From NCBI GenBank assembly GCA_937896895.1, contig CALBNV010000038.1, positions 1 through 46,550 on the forward strand: a DNA stretch of 46,550 bases, given 5' to 3'. Positions 36,486-43,834 of the stretch are shown here, piece after piece. The notes below the pieces were generated by a model. That model saw only the letters and a list, made by a program, of their open reading frames with translations. It did no database searches and was not told the DNA's origin. Within the stretch, counting starts at the first letter, position 1. Every line of letters begins with the position of its first letter. The DNA is from an uncultured Bacteroidales bacterium (GTDB taxonomy: Bacteria > Bacteroidota > Bacteroidia > Bacteroidales > F082). A program made the translations under genes and the position numbers.

Positions 36486-37510
36486 TTTGTGCCCTCCGTG
36501 TTTTCTTGGTTGTTTAACTCGACTTTCTCGGCTTTCTTGCTTTTTTTCTCCTCCTCGGCTTTGCGTTTCTCCTCTTCCTGGAAGAAAACAAACGTGTCTT
36601 CAACAAAATCGTTGATGTCAATGAATGCGCGTTCGTTCTGCTCGGCCGTCGGGTTCGCCTTGGCGAATTTCACGAAATCGGCTGTGACAAGTGTGTCGCG
36701 GAATCTCTCAAGAATGCGCTCGCTGATATTCAACATCTTGACCGACTCGATGATTTCGTCCGACGTCATCTCAACGGCATCAATGTCAAACTGCCCTTCA
36801 AGATATTCGCGTGCAATCCCCGTAATCTCGGTGTAATATTCCTTGACTTTCGCTGTCTTCCACGCCTCGTTGGTCTTTACTTCCGCCAACTTCTCCCTCG
36901 CCGTGATGATGGCGGGGATTGCCGGCTTCGGCTTCTCTTCCTTGACAACGACTTTGTTCTTGTTTTTCTTTGAAAGATAATAAATCAGGAACGCTATTCC
37001 GGCCAATACGATGAAGACTCCTGTCCAAGGAAAAATCTCCTTTGCGGTGATGCCTTGCCTCATCACGTCTTTGATGGGCCTGAAGGCCTGTGTTGTGTCA
37101 ACAGCTATTGTGCTGACATACAGTTCCTTTTCGTCGGTGCGGAGCGTGCGTCGGATGCTGTCTCTGATGCTCTCCGCGTATGTCACGCTGATTTTAGGGA
37201 CATAGACGTAACCCGTGTCAAACGATGTCAAAGTGAGGTGTTGCGTCATCAAGACGTTGCTATTATTAATAGGTGTGGTCTCAACCTCGCCTGCCTTGAT
37301 GATTTCAATCGTTTTGCTCAGGGTGTCGCCGTACTGCTGCCATTCGACGTAAAAGTCCTTCGGAATTGTCAGCGTCAGCTGGTAGTCGAAAGGCTGCCCG
37401 ACGACAATGCTGTCGGCGTTGGCTTTCCCGTTGAAATATACTTGTTGCGAAAAGCCTTGAAAACCAATCGCTGACAAGGTGATAAGCATTGTAAAAAATG
37501 TCTTTCTCAT
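36482..37510 (-). CDS. Membrane protein of the bat operon (BatD-like beta domain, one TM)
   Basis: The 342-residue product has a signal peptide (ending near GFSQ), a periplasmic beta-domain (about 22-150; DSIVVGQPFDYQLTLTIPKDF, TGYVYVPKISVTY), one membrane segment at about 161-181, and a basic, then helical cytosolic domain (EYYTEITGIAREYLEGQF...). The last 30 residues are Lys/Glu-rich and probably coiled coil. The layout parallels BatD, with beta-sandwich outside and helices inside. A gene of this kind lies between the DUF58 gene and batA in many Bacteroidota, but I know no accepted name. It overlaps both neighbours by ATGA. Confidence 0.8.
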   Translation of the reverse strand: MRKTFFTMLITLSAIGFQGFSQQVYFNGKANADSIVVGQPFDYQLTLTIPKDFYVEWQQYGDTLSKTIEIIKAGEVETTPINNSNVLMTQHLTLTSFDTGYVYVPKISVTYAESIRDSIRRTLRTDEKELYVSTIAVDTTQAFRPIKDVMRQGITAKEIFPWTGVFIVLAGIAFLIYYLSKKNKNKVVVKEEKPKPAIPAIITAREKLAEVKTNEAWKTAKVKEYYTEITGIAREYLEGQFDIDAVEMTSDEIIESVKMLNISERILERFRDTLVTADFVKFAKANPTAEQNERAFIDINDFVEDTFVFFQEEEKRKAEEEKKSKKAEKVELNNQENTEGTK

Positions 37511-38385
37511 TTTCTTGATTCTCTCCTCTTAAAAAGTTGCATCAGCGGCTTGACGTAGTCTTCATCGGTGTAAATCCAGGTGTTGTCGATGCCGTTGTTC
37601 GCAAAAACGCGGTTCAGTGATGATGTCTCGTGCTGAACGTATTTCTGATATGCCTGGTTCCACGCGCTTGTTGATGTGTCAACCCATCTCTCTTCTCCGG
37701 TCTCGCTGTCGCGGAATTTCACAAGCCCGATCTTCGGGATGATGAGTTCGCGTTTGTCTGTGACTCTCAACGAGATGAGGTCGTGTTTTCTTGCGGCGAT
37801 GCGCAGCTCCTGCTCGAAAGGCTTGCTTGTTACAAAGTCGGAGATGAGGAACGCCGTCGTGCGTTTCTTGATGGCGCTGGTGAGGAACTTCAGCCCCTCG
37901 CCGATGTCGGTGCCTCTGTGCTGCGGCTTGAACGTGACAATCTCGCTGATGATACGCAGGATATGGCTCGACCCTTTCTTCGGCGGGATGAATTTCTCGA
38001 TCTGGTCGCTGAAAAAGATGACGCCGACCTTGTCGTTGTTCTGTATCGCCGAAAATGCCAGCACCGCCGCCAATTCAGCGGTGATGTCACGCTTCGTGGC
38101 ACTGGCCGAACCGAAATCGTTTGAGCCGGAGACGTCGATGAGAAGCATGACGGTCATCTCACGCTCTTCCTCGAAGATCTTCACAAACGGTTTGTGAAAA
38201 CGCGCCGTGACGTTCCAATCAATGTTGCGTATGTCATCACCATACTGATATTCACGCACTTCGCTGAAAGTCATGCCGCGCCCCTTGAACGCACTGTGGT
38301 ATTGCCCCGAGAAAATGTGGTTGCTCAACCCGCGCGTCTTGATTTCAATCTTCCTGACCTTCTTGAATAAATCAGTAGCTTCCAT
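37507..38385 (-). CDS. DUF58 / VWA-like protein
   Basis: The 292-residue soluble protein has the DUF58 signature in the N-terminal half: GQYHSAFKGRGMTFSEVREY, then DDIRNIDWNVTAR. A VWA-like fold follows with a metal-site motif IDVSGS. DUF58 proteins are constant partners of MoxR ATPases, with a possible role as adaptor or substrate. It is the second gene of the operon. Its stop overlaps the downstream start by 4 nt. Confidence 0.92.
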   Translation of the reverse strand: MEATDLFKKVRKIEIKTRGLSNHIFSGQYHSAFKGRGMTFSEVREYQYGDDIRNIDWNVTARFHKPFVKIFEEEREMTVMLLIDVSGSNDFGSASATKRDITAELAAVLAFSAIQNNDKVGVIFFSDQIEKFIPPKKGSSHILRIISEIVTFKPQHRGTDIGEGLKFLTSAIKKRTTAFLISDFVTSKPFEQELRIAARKHDLISLRVTDKRELIIPKIGLVKFRDSETGEERWVDTSTSAWNQAYQKYVQHETSSLNRVFANNGIDNTWIYTDEDYVKPLMQLFKRRESRK

Positions 38386-38434
38386 TTGACCTTTTTACTT
38401 TCAACTTTATAACTTTATGAACTTTCTAACTGAA

Positions 38435-39427
38435 TCACGGCACCTCGACGATGTTCAGAATCTCGTTGATGATCTCTTCTGTCGTAATGTTCTCAGCTTC
38501 AGCCTCGTATGTCAGGCCGATGCGGTGACGAAGCACGTCTGGCGCGACGGCGCGGACATCTTCCGGAATGACATAGCCGCGGCGCTTGATGAAAGCGTAT
38601 GCCTTTGCCGCCAAAGCCATGTTGATTGTGGCACGAGGCGAACCGCCGTAACTGATCATGCCGGAGAACTTGCTGAGTTTAAAGTCGTTGGGGAAACGTG
38701 AGGCGAAGACGATGTCGGTGATGTAGTTCTCGATCTTCTCGTCAAGGTAAACCTCGCGGCAGACTTTCCTCGCGTTGATGATGTCTTTCGTCGAAGTCAC
38801 TTTCCTGACCTCAGGATACTCCTTATTAATATTCTGTCTCAAGATGATTTTTTCTTCTTCTTTTTTCGGATAGTCGATCACGACCTTGAGCATGAAACGG
38901 TCAACCTGGGCCTCTGGAAGCGGATACGTGCCTTCCTGCTCAATCGGGTTCTGTGTAGCCATCACAAGGAACGGGTCGGGCAAGGCGAAAGTGTTCTCTC
39001 CGATTGTCACCTGATGCTCCTGCATTGCCTCGAGCAGTGCGCTCTGCACTTTCGCCGGCGAACGGTTGATTTCATCGGCCAGGACGAAATTTGCGAAGAC
39101 AGGACCTTTCTTCACCATGAACTCCTCTGTCTTCTGACTGTATATCATCGTTCCGATAAGGTCGGCAGGCAAAAGGTCGGGGGTGAACTGGATGCGGCTG
39201 AAATCTGCATCGACAATGCTCGCCAAAGTCTTGATTGCCAACGTTTTTGCCAAACCTGGCACGCCCTCTAAGAGGATGTGTCCGTTTGATAATAAACCGA
39301 TGAGCAGGCGCTCTGTCATCTGTCTCTGCCCGACGATAACCTTGCCCATCTCCATATTAATGAGGTCGATAAACTGACTCTCTCTCTGAATCTTTTCGTT
39401 TAATTCGCGAATATCTGTCTCAATCAT
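38435..39427 (-). CDS. moxR: MoxR-family AAA+ ATPase
   Basis: The 330-residue ATPase has Walker A GVPGLAKT at 55-62, Walker B FVLADEINRSP, the sensor region VMATQNPIEQEGTYPLPEAQVDRF and a C-terminal helical lid with GGSPRATI. MoxR proteins are thought to act as chaperones that help assemble metal-dependent or VWA-containing complexes. It is the first gene of the bat operon and has a full consensus promoter at 39470-39499. A gap of 49 nt separates it from the DUF58 gene. Confidence 0.96.
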   Translation of the reverse strand: MIETDIRELNEKIQRESQFIDLINMEMGKVIVGQRQMTERLLIGLLSNGHILLEGVPGLAKTLAIKTLASIVDADFSRIQFTPDLLPADLIGTMIYSQKTEEFMVKKGPVFANFVLADEINRSPAKVQSALLEAMQEHQVTIGENTFALPDPFLVMATQNPIEQEGTYPLPEAQVDRFMLKVVIDYPKKEEEKIILRQNINKEYPEVRKVTSTKDIINARKVCREVYLDEKIENYITDIVFASRFPNDFKLSKFSGMISYGGSPRATINMALAAKAYAFIKRRGYVIPEDVRAVAPDVLRHRIGLTYEAEAENITTEEIINEILNIVEVP

Positions 39428-39469
39428 GTCGTTGATTTTTAAAACTTTTCTCTATTAACATTGAAACTG

Positions 39470-39499
39470 CAAAAATATTGTAAAAAAATGACATGGCAA
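39470..39499 (-). promoter_or_regulatory. Consensus promoter of the moxR-bat operon
   Basis: Minus-strand TTG (39499-39497), exactly 19 nt, then TATTTTTG (39477-39470), which lies 42 nt before the moxR ATG. This is the full Bacteroidota -33/-7 pattern. It overlaps nothing else and lies just downstream of the sigma-factor terminator, so the eight-gene operon is probably expressed from here. Confidence 0.82.
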
Positions 39500-39501
39500 A
39501 T

Positions 39502-39536
39502 AAAAAAAGAGGTTTGAAAAGAAAAATTCAAACCTC
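39502..39536 (-). terminator. Terminator after the ECF sigma gene
   Basis: GAGGTTTGAA (39509-39518) pairs perfectly with TTCAAACCTC (39527-39536). On the minus strand the stem is followed by seven Ts (39508-39502). It lies 51 nt after the sigma-gene stop and separates it from the moxR promoter. Confidence 0.85.
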
Positions 39537-39587
39537 AATTCCTTAAGTTGTATGACGGTGGCTTTGCGGGCCGTTATGCGGTTTAAA

Positions 39588-40094
39588 TCACGCCGCAAAT
39601 TCGCTCATCTTTTCCATCAGTTTTCTCCTCGAATAGAAGATTCTGCTTTTAACTGTTCCTATCGTAAGTTTAAGCTCGTCAGCGATTTCGTTGTATTTGT
39701 AGCCGGCGTTGTACATGTCGAACGGCTTCCTGAAATCCGCATCGAGTCTGTTGATGCCTTCCTCAAGCTCCTTGGCGTTGTACAGCATCTCCGGATCAGT
39801 GTCGTCATCGGTGTTGTTGACATTCAGATAGTAAAGGTCTTCAGTCTGGTCAATGATGGTGTTTGCTTTTCTGGCACGGCGGTAATCGTTGATGAAAATG
39901 TTTTTCATGATTGTGTAAAGCCACGCTTTGAGGTTGGTTTGGTGCACGAATTTCTCCCTGTTACAGAGAGCTTTCAGGAATGTCTCCTGCGTCAGGTCTT
40001 TCGCGTCGTCTTCGTTGCGGGTGAGCTGTTTCGCAAATGCCTCAAGATTTTTCTGTAATCCAACGAGGCTGGTGTTAAATTCAATTGCTGTCAT
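39588..40094 (-). CDS. ECF-type RNA polymerase sigma factor
   Basis: The 168-residue protein has region 2 (DLTQETFLKALCN ... KAWLYTIMKNIFINDYRR) and region 4 (LDADFRKPFDMYNAGYKYNEIADELKLTIGTVKSRIFYSRRKL). The acidic linker NVNNTDDDTDPEM joins them. No region 1 or 3 is present. No anti-sigma gene is adjacent, so its control is not evident. It has its own consensus promoter and terminator, hence it is monocistronic. It lies divergent from kdsC across a spacer with five 21-bp repeats, which may bind a shared regulator. Confidence 0.93.
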   Translation of the reverse strand: MTAIEFNTSLVGLQKNLEAFAKQLTRNEDDAKDLTQETFLKALCNREKFVHQTNLKAWLYTIMKNIFINDYRRARKANTIIDQTEDLYYLNVNNTDDDTDPEMLYNAKELEEGINRLDADFRKPFDMYNAGYKYNEIADELKLTIGTVKSRIFYSRRKLMEKMSEFAA

Positions 40095-40134
40095 GTTGTT
40101 GTTGTTTTAAATTGATTGTTGTTGTTTGTGGGTG

Positions 40135-40164
40135 CAAAACTATCAAGCCGTGGTTTTTTGTCAA
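40135..40164 (-). promoter_or_regulatory. Consensus promoter of the ECF sigma gene
   Basis: Minus-strand TTG (40164-40162), exactly 19 nt, then TAGTTTTG (40142-40135), 40 nt before the ATG. It looks like a primary-sigma promoter rather than an autoregulated ECF promoter. Confidence 0.8.
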
Positions 40165-40240
40165 TGTTTTTTTTCAAAAAAATATTCGAAAAATATTCAA
40201 TGTGTTGAAATTGAAATATTTAATAATTGAAAAAATTTTT

Positions 40241-40345
40241 GTAAATAATTTAAAGTAAACGGATGTTAAAATAAAGTAAACGGTATAATTAAATAAGATA
40301 ACGGTAAATATTACCAAGATAAAGGTAAATTTAACTTAAATACGG
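40241..40345. repeat. Five degenerate 21-bp tandem repeats (iteron-like) between the sigma gene and kdsC
   Basis: When cut every 21 nt from 40241, five consecutive units line up (40241, 40262, 40283, 40304, 40325). Four start with GTA or GAT, most have A/T-rich centres, and units one to three end in AACG. Units one and two share AAAGTAAACG exactly (40252-40261 and 40273-40282). GG or G at the unit boundary recurs at 40261, 40282, 40303 and 40324, exactly 21 apart. The 21-bp period equals two helical turns. A perfect 5-bp inverted repeat GGTAA-ATA-TTACC sits at 40303-40315. The remainder of the 331-nt spacer (40095-40425) is A/T-rich with the two promoters. Confidence 0.65.
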
Positions 40346-40391
40346 ATGACAAAAATTTGGCATGATTGCCGATGGCTGTGGATTTTTTTTG

Positions 40392-40399
40392 TATTTTCG
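40392..40399 (+). promoter_or_regulatory. Possible -7 box for kdsC
   Basis: TATTTTCG differs from TAnnTTTG at one position and lies 26 nt before the kdsC ATG. There is no TTG at the ideal spacing; the nearest is at 40366-40368. A weak basal promoter would fit a site helped by an activator bound at the upstream 21-bp repeats. Confidence 0.4.
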
Positions 40400-40425
40400 T
40401 AAGTTTAAAATTTACAGGATAGACA

Positions 40426-40950
40426 ATGAAAAATTACAAGGAATTATTAAAGAATGTCACGACGTTTATATTTGATTATGATGGAGTTATGACTCAGGGC
40501 GATGTTCTTGTGATGCCCGATGGTGAGGCGCTCAGGATGACGAATGTGAAAGATGGATTCGCGCTTCAGCTTGCGGTGCGTATGGGGTACAACGTCGCTG
40601 TCATTTCCGGAGGTTATTCAAAATCGATGGAACAACGGATGAAGGCACTTGGCGTGAAGGATGTTTTCCTTCATATCCCGAACAAAATCATTAAGTTAGA
40701 TGAATACATGAAGGATCACAATCTGAAAAAGGAGGAGGTGGTCTATATGGGTGACGACATGCCTGACTATCCGGTGATGCAGAAGGTTGGAGTGCCTGTG
40801 TGCCCTGCCGACGCCGCCGAGGAAATCAAGCAGATTAGTGTCTATGTCAGCCATCAGAAAGGCGGGAAAGGCGCTGTCCGCGACATAATCGAACAGGTCA
40901 TGAAGGCGCAGGATAAATGGATGAAGGATTTTGAAATACATATTTGGTGA
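40426..40950 (+). CDS. kdsC: KdsC-like HAD phosphatase (Kdo 8-phosphate phosphatase)
   Basis: The 174-residue HAD-superfamily protein has motif I FDYDGVMT (Asp17, Asp19), motif II VISGG, motif III lysine region, and motif IV YMGDDMPDYPVM. It has no cap domain, and the tail GGKGAVRDIIEQVM is diagnostic for KdsC, in which the Gly-rich end enters the neighbouring subunit. Expected reaction: Kdo 8-phosphate to Kdo plus phosphate for LPS. The UbiA-like gene starts 3 nt after its stop, followed by maf. lpxB, another lipid A/Kdo gene, lies further downstream on the same strand. Confidence 0.9.
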   Translation: MKNYKELLKNVTTFIFDYDGVMTQGDVLVMPDGEALRMTNVKDGFALQLAVRMGYNVAVISGGYSKSMEQRMKALGVKDVFLHIPNKIIKLDEYMKDHNLKKEEVVYMGDDMPDYPVMQKVGVPVCPADAAEEIKQISVYVSHQKGGKGAVRDIIEQVMKAQDKWMKDFEIHIW

Positions 40951-40953
40951 ATC

Positions 40954-41892
40954 ATGAAGAAAATTGGTTCGTTTTTCAGATTGGTCCGCTGGCCTAATCT
41001 GCTCATCACCGCAATGATGATGTGTCTTGTGTATCATTGTGTTATGATGATGGAAAGCACCGCAGCCTTCACGCTGCTGGTCATTTCGATGGTGTTTGTC
41101 GTGGCAGGCGGTTATGTCATCAACGATATTTTCGATGTGGAAACAGATGCCGTCAATAAACCCAAAAAACTTATTGTCGGCAAGATATTCTCCGAAAAAC
41201 AATGTAAGGTATTTTATTGGACATTGACTGTCATAGGTTTATGCTGCGCTTTGGCTTCGACAATAATCGCTTACGGAACGAAATTCTACCTTGTTTTCAT
41301 CTGTATGCTTCTTCTCGCCGGCGTGCTGTATTCTTATTCGAGCACTTATAAGAAGAAACTTCTGATAGGTAATGTAATCGTCTCATTGTCAGTCGCTTTT
41401 GCTGTTTTCTTGCCGTGGCTGTTCGAGATGCTTTACATGTCTAAACATACACTTCTGCTAAGCGCAAACGAGGGCTTGATGACGACTTCCCTCCGTATTG
41501 TGTTGATTTACACTGTTTTCGCTTTCCTGACGACATTGATCCGCGAAATCGTCAAAGACCTTGAGGACATTGACGGTGACGAACGGAGCGGCTGCCGCAC
41601 GATGCCGATAGCATGGGGGATGAAGACATCAAATATCATAGTCGCTGTTATGCTGTTTCTGCTGGCTGGACTCATGATCCGTTTTACAATTTTCACCAAG
41701 AATTTCAGCGGGTCGGAGACTGCAACTTTTTTGATTAGGTTGACTTATGTTTTTGCTTTTATGAGTCTAATCAGAGTTTTTAACGCAAGAAAAGCAAAGA
41801 TACCAAGAATAGCATATCACCAGATTTCAACCGATTTGAAAGTCATAATGCTGGTTGGCGTTTTGTCGATGTTTTTCATTTCAATAATGTGA
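40954..41892 (+). CDS. UbiA-family prenyltransferase (GGGP synthase-like)
   Basis: The 312-residue integral membrane protein has eight or so hydrophobic segments. It has both prenyl-diphosphate/metal motifs: NDIFDVETD (Asn57, Asp58, Asp61, Asp65) and REIVKDLEDIDGD. Bacteroidota proteins of this type are usually named geranylgeranylglycerol-phosphate geranylgeranyltransferase by similarity to archaeal enzymes; the true acceptor is unknown. It is not obviously MenA or UbiA of quinone synthesis, and no quinone gene is nearby. It sits tightly between kdsC and maf (gaps of 3 and 4 nt). Confidence 0.85.
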   Translation: MKKIGSFFRLVRWPNLLITAMMMCLVYHCVMMMESTAAFTLLVISMVFVVAGGYVINDIFDVETDAVNKPKKLIVGKIFSEKQCKVFYWTLTVIGLCCALASTIIAYGTKFYLVFICMLLLAGVLYSYSSTYKKKLLIGNVIVSLSVAFAVFLPWLFEMLYMSKHTLLLSANEGLMTTSLRIVLIYTVFAFLTTLIREIVKDLEDIDGDERSGCRTMPIAWGMKTSNIIVAVMLFLLAGLMIRFTIFTKNFSGSETATFLIRLTYVFAFMSLIRVFNARKAKIPRIAYHQISTDLKVIMLVGVLSMFFISIM

Positions 41893-41896
41893 TGCG

Positions 41897-42481
41897 ATGT
41901 TAGAGAATTTAAAGAAATACAATATTGTTTTAGCTTCGAAATCCCCGCGCCGTCAGGAACTCCTGAAGCACATTTGTGTCGATTTTACGATTTTGACAAA
42001 GGATGTTGACGAAAGCTATCCGTCAAGGTTGCCGCTGCTTGAAGTTGCACCGTTTTTGAGTTTGAAAAAAGCCAAGGCATTTGAAGACAATGAGTTGCCG
42101 GAGAATTTCATGGTGATAACCGCCGATACAGTGGTCATCGCCGAAAATGAAATTCTCGGGAAACCGAAGGACCGTGACGACGCTTTCAGGATGCTGAAAC
42201 TGCTGTCAGGGAAAACACATAAAGTCGTGACAGGCGTGACTGTCCGCACAAAAGATTTTACAAAGACATTCTCCGTAATTTCCAAGGTGACTTTTGATAA
42301 TCTTGATAATCAGGAGATTGAGTATTATGTTGACAATTATAAGCCATACGATAAGGCTGGTGCTTATGGCATTCAGGAATGGATTGGCTACATCGGCGTG
42401 AGCTGCGTCGAAGGCTCGTATTTTAACGTGATGGGACTTCCGACCCGCAAATTATATATGGTGTTAAAAAATATACGGTAA
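41897..42481 (+). CDS. maf: Maf-like nucleotide pyrophosphatase
   Basis: The 194-residue protein has the Maf signature IVLASKSPRRQELL at residues 10-23, the catalytic Asp in VITADTVV, LGKPKDRDDAFRML, and AGAYGIQEWIG ahead of SYFNVMGLPTRKL. Members hydrolyse dTTP/UTP or modified nucleotides and are linked to cell-division arrest. The sub-family cannot be decided here, although the length and QEWIG are like YhdE. It closes a kdsC-ubiA-maf unit. Confidence 0.93.
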   Translation: MLENLKKYNIVLASKSPRRQELLKHICVDFTILTKDVDESYPSRLPLLEVAPFLSLKKAKAFEDNELPENFMVITADTVVIAENEILGKPKDRDDAFRMLKLLSGKTHKVVTGVTVRTKDFTKTFSVISKVTFDNLDNQEIEYYVDNYKPYDKAGAYGIQEWIGYIGVSCVEGSYFNVMGLPTRKLYMVLKNIR

Positions 42482-42582
42482 TAAATTTGGATTGCGGAAT
42501 GGAAACCGAAGCCGTTGATTGTTATGGTCCGGTGTGGTTGTGAAGAATAAAATTTTATGGATAACTTTAAATCTTAGTGCAA

Positions 42583-43701
42583 ATGAAATATTACATCATA
42601 GCAGGTGAGGCCTCTGGCGATTTGCATGGTTCCAACCTCGTGGCGTCACTTCGGGCGAAGGATCCCGCCGCTAAAATCAGGGCTTGGGGCGGTGAGAAAA
42701 TGCGGAAAAACGGCGCAAACGTAGTGAAAAATTATCACGATTTAGCGTTCATGGGCTTTGTGGAAGTGTTAATGAATCTTTACACAATCTTAAAAAATTT
42801 TAACTTTTGCAAAAAAGACATAAAGCAATTTGCGCCAGATGCCGTGATTCTGATCGATTATCCGGGCTTTAACCTGAAAGTCGCGAAATGGGCACACAAT
42901 CACGGCTTCAAAGTGTTTTACTACATCTCCCCGCAAGTGTGGGCTTGGAAACGCCGTCGCGTGTACAAGATAAGGAAAGTCGTCGATAAGATGCTGTGTA
43001 TCTTGCCTTTCGAGAAGAAGTTCTATGACAATTACAATGTCGATTGTCAGTATGTAGGGCATCCTCTGCTCGATGAGATCTCGAAGATGTCGCCGGTTGA
43101 TAAGGATAAGTTTTATAAGTCAAACCGCTTGAATCAGAAGAAAGAGATAATCGCATTGCTTCCTGGCAGCCGTAAGCAGGAGGTCGGCAGAATGCTTGAA
43201 GTAATGTTGAAGGTTGTTAAGAAATTTCCTGATTATCAGTTTGTTGTGGGCTGTGCACCGTCGTTGCCGGTCAGCTACTATAAGAGTATTATCGGAGATA
43301 AGTCGAACGTGCGGCTCGTCGTTAACAGGACATATCAGCTGCTCCAGCTGTCGAGCGCCGCACTTGTGACATCAGGAACCGCCACGCTTGAAACCGCGCT
43401 GCTCGATGTCCCGGAGGTCGTGTGCTATAAGGCTAACAGAATGTCGTATGTCATCGCAAAGCATTTGGCAAAAATCAAATATATCTGTCTCGTGAATCTG
43501 ATAATGGACCGGCTGGTTGTCAAGGAGTTAATCCAAGATGACCTGACACCTGAGAATATCAGCGAGGAACTGTCGTTCCTTCTCACAAACCACAAACGTC
43601 AACGCCAGCTTCTTGAAGACTATGAAGAACTGAAGGAAGTTCTCGGAAACGCAGGCGCATCTGACAAGGCTGCTGAGATTATCTTGGAAAATGTAAAATA
43701 A
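42583..43701 (+). CDS. lpxB: Lipid-A-disaccharide synthase
   Basis: The 372-residue GT19 glycosyltransferase joins UDP-2,3-diacylglucosamine with lipid X in lipid A synthesis, at the inner membrane face. Diagnostic text: YYIIAGEASGDLHGSNL at the N-terminus, IDYPGFNLKVAKWAH, YYISPQVWAWKRRRV, LPGSRKQEV and SGTATLETALLDVPEVVCYK. ATG 42583 is chosen over a GTG 6 nt upstream because family proteins begin MKYYxIAGE. The 101-nt gap after maf holds a possible -7 box TAAATTTG at 42482-42489, right at the maf stop. A terminator follows at 43730-43768. Confidence 0.96.
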   Translation: MKYYIIAGEASGDLHGSNLVASLRAKDPAAKIRAWGGEKMRKNGANVVKNYHDLAFMGFVEVLMNLYTILKNFNFCKKDIKQFAPDAVILIDYPGFNLKVAKWAHNHGFKVFYYISPQVWAWKRRRVYKIRKVVDKMLCILPFEKKFYDNYNVDCQYVGHPLLDEISKMSPVDKDKFYKSNRLNQKKEIIALLPGSRKQEVGRMLEVMLKVVKKFPDYQFVVGCAPSLPVSYYKSIIGDKSNVRLVVNRTYQLLQLSSAALVTSGTATLETALLDVPEVVCYKANRMSYVIAKHLAKIKYICLVNLIMDRLVVKELIQDDLTPENISEELSFLLTNHKRQRQLLEDYEELKEVLGNAGASDKAAEIILENVK

Positions 43702-43729
43702 ATTTACATAATTGTAAAAAAACAGTTAC

Positions 43730-43768
43730 AAACGGTCATTTCTAACACGCTGAAAATGACCGTTTTTT
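43730..43768 (+). terminator. Terminator after lpxB
   Basis: AAACGGTCATTT (43730-43741) pairs perfectly with AAATGACCGTTT (43754-43765), with a 12-nt loop and a T-run (43763-43768) at the base. Confidence 0.85.
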
Positions 43769-43834
43769 CTTTGAAATTTTTGTTTTTCGTCTGCCATTTA
43801 TTCGTAAATTGCACGGCAGAATTGATGAGCAAAA

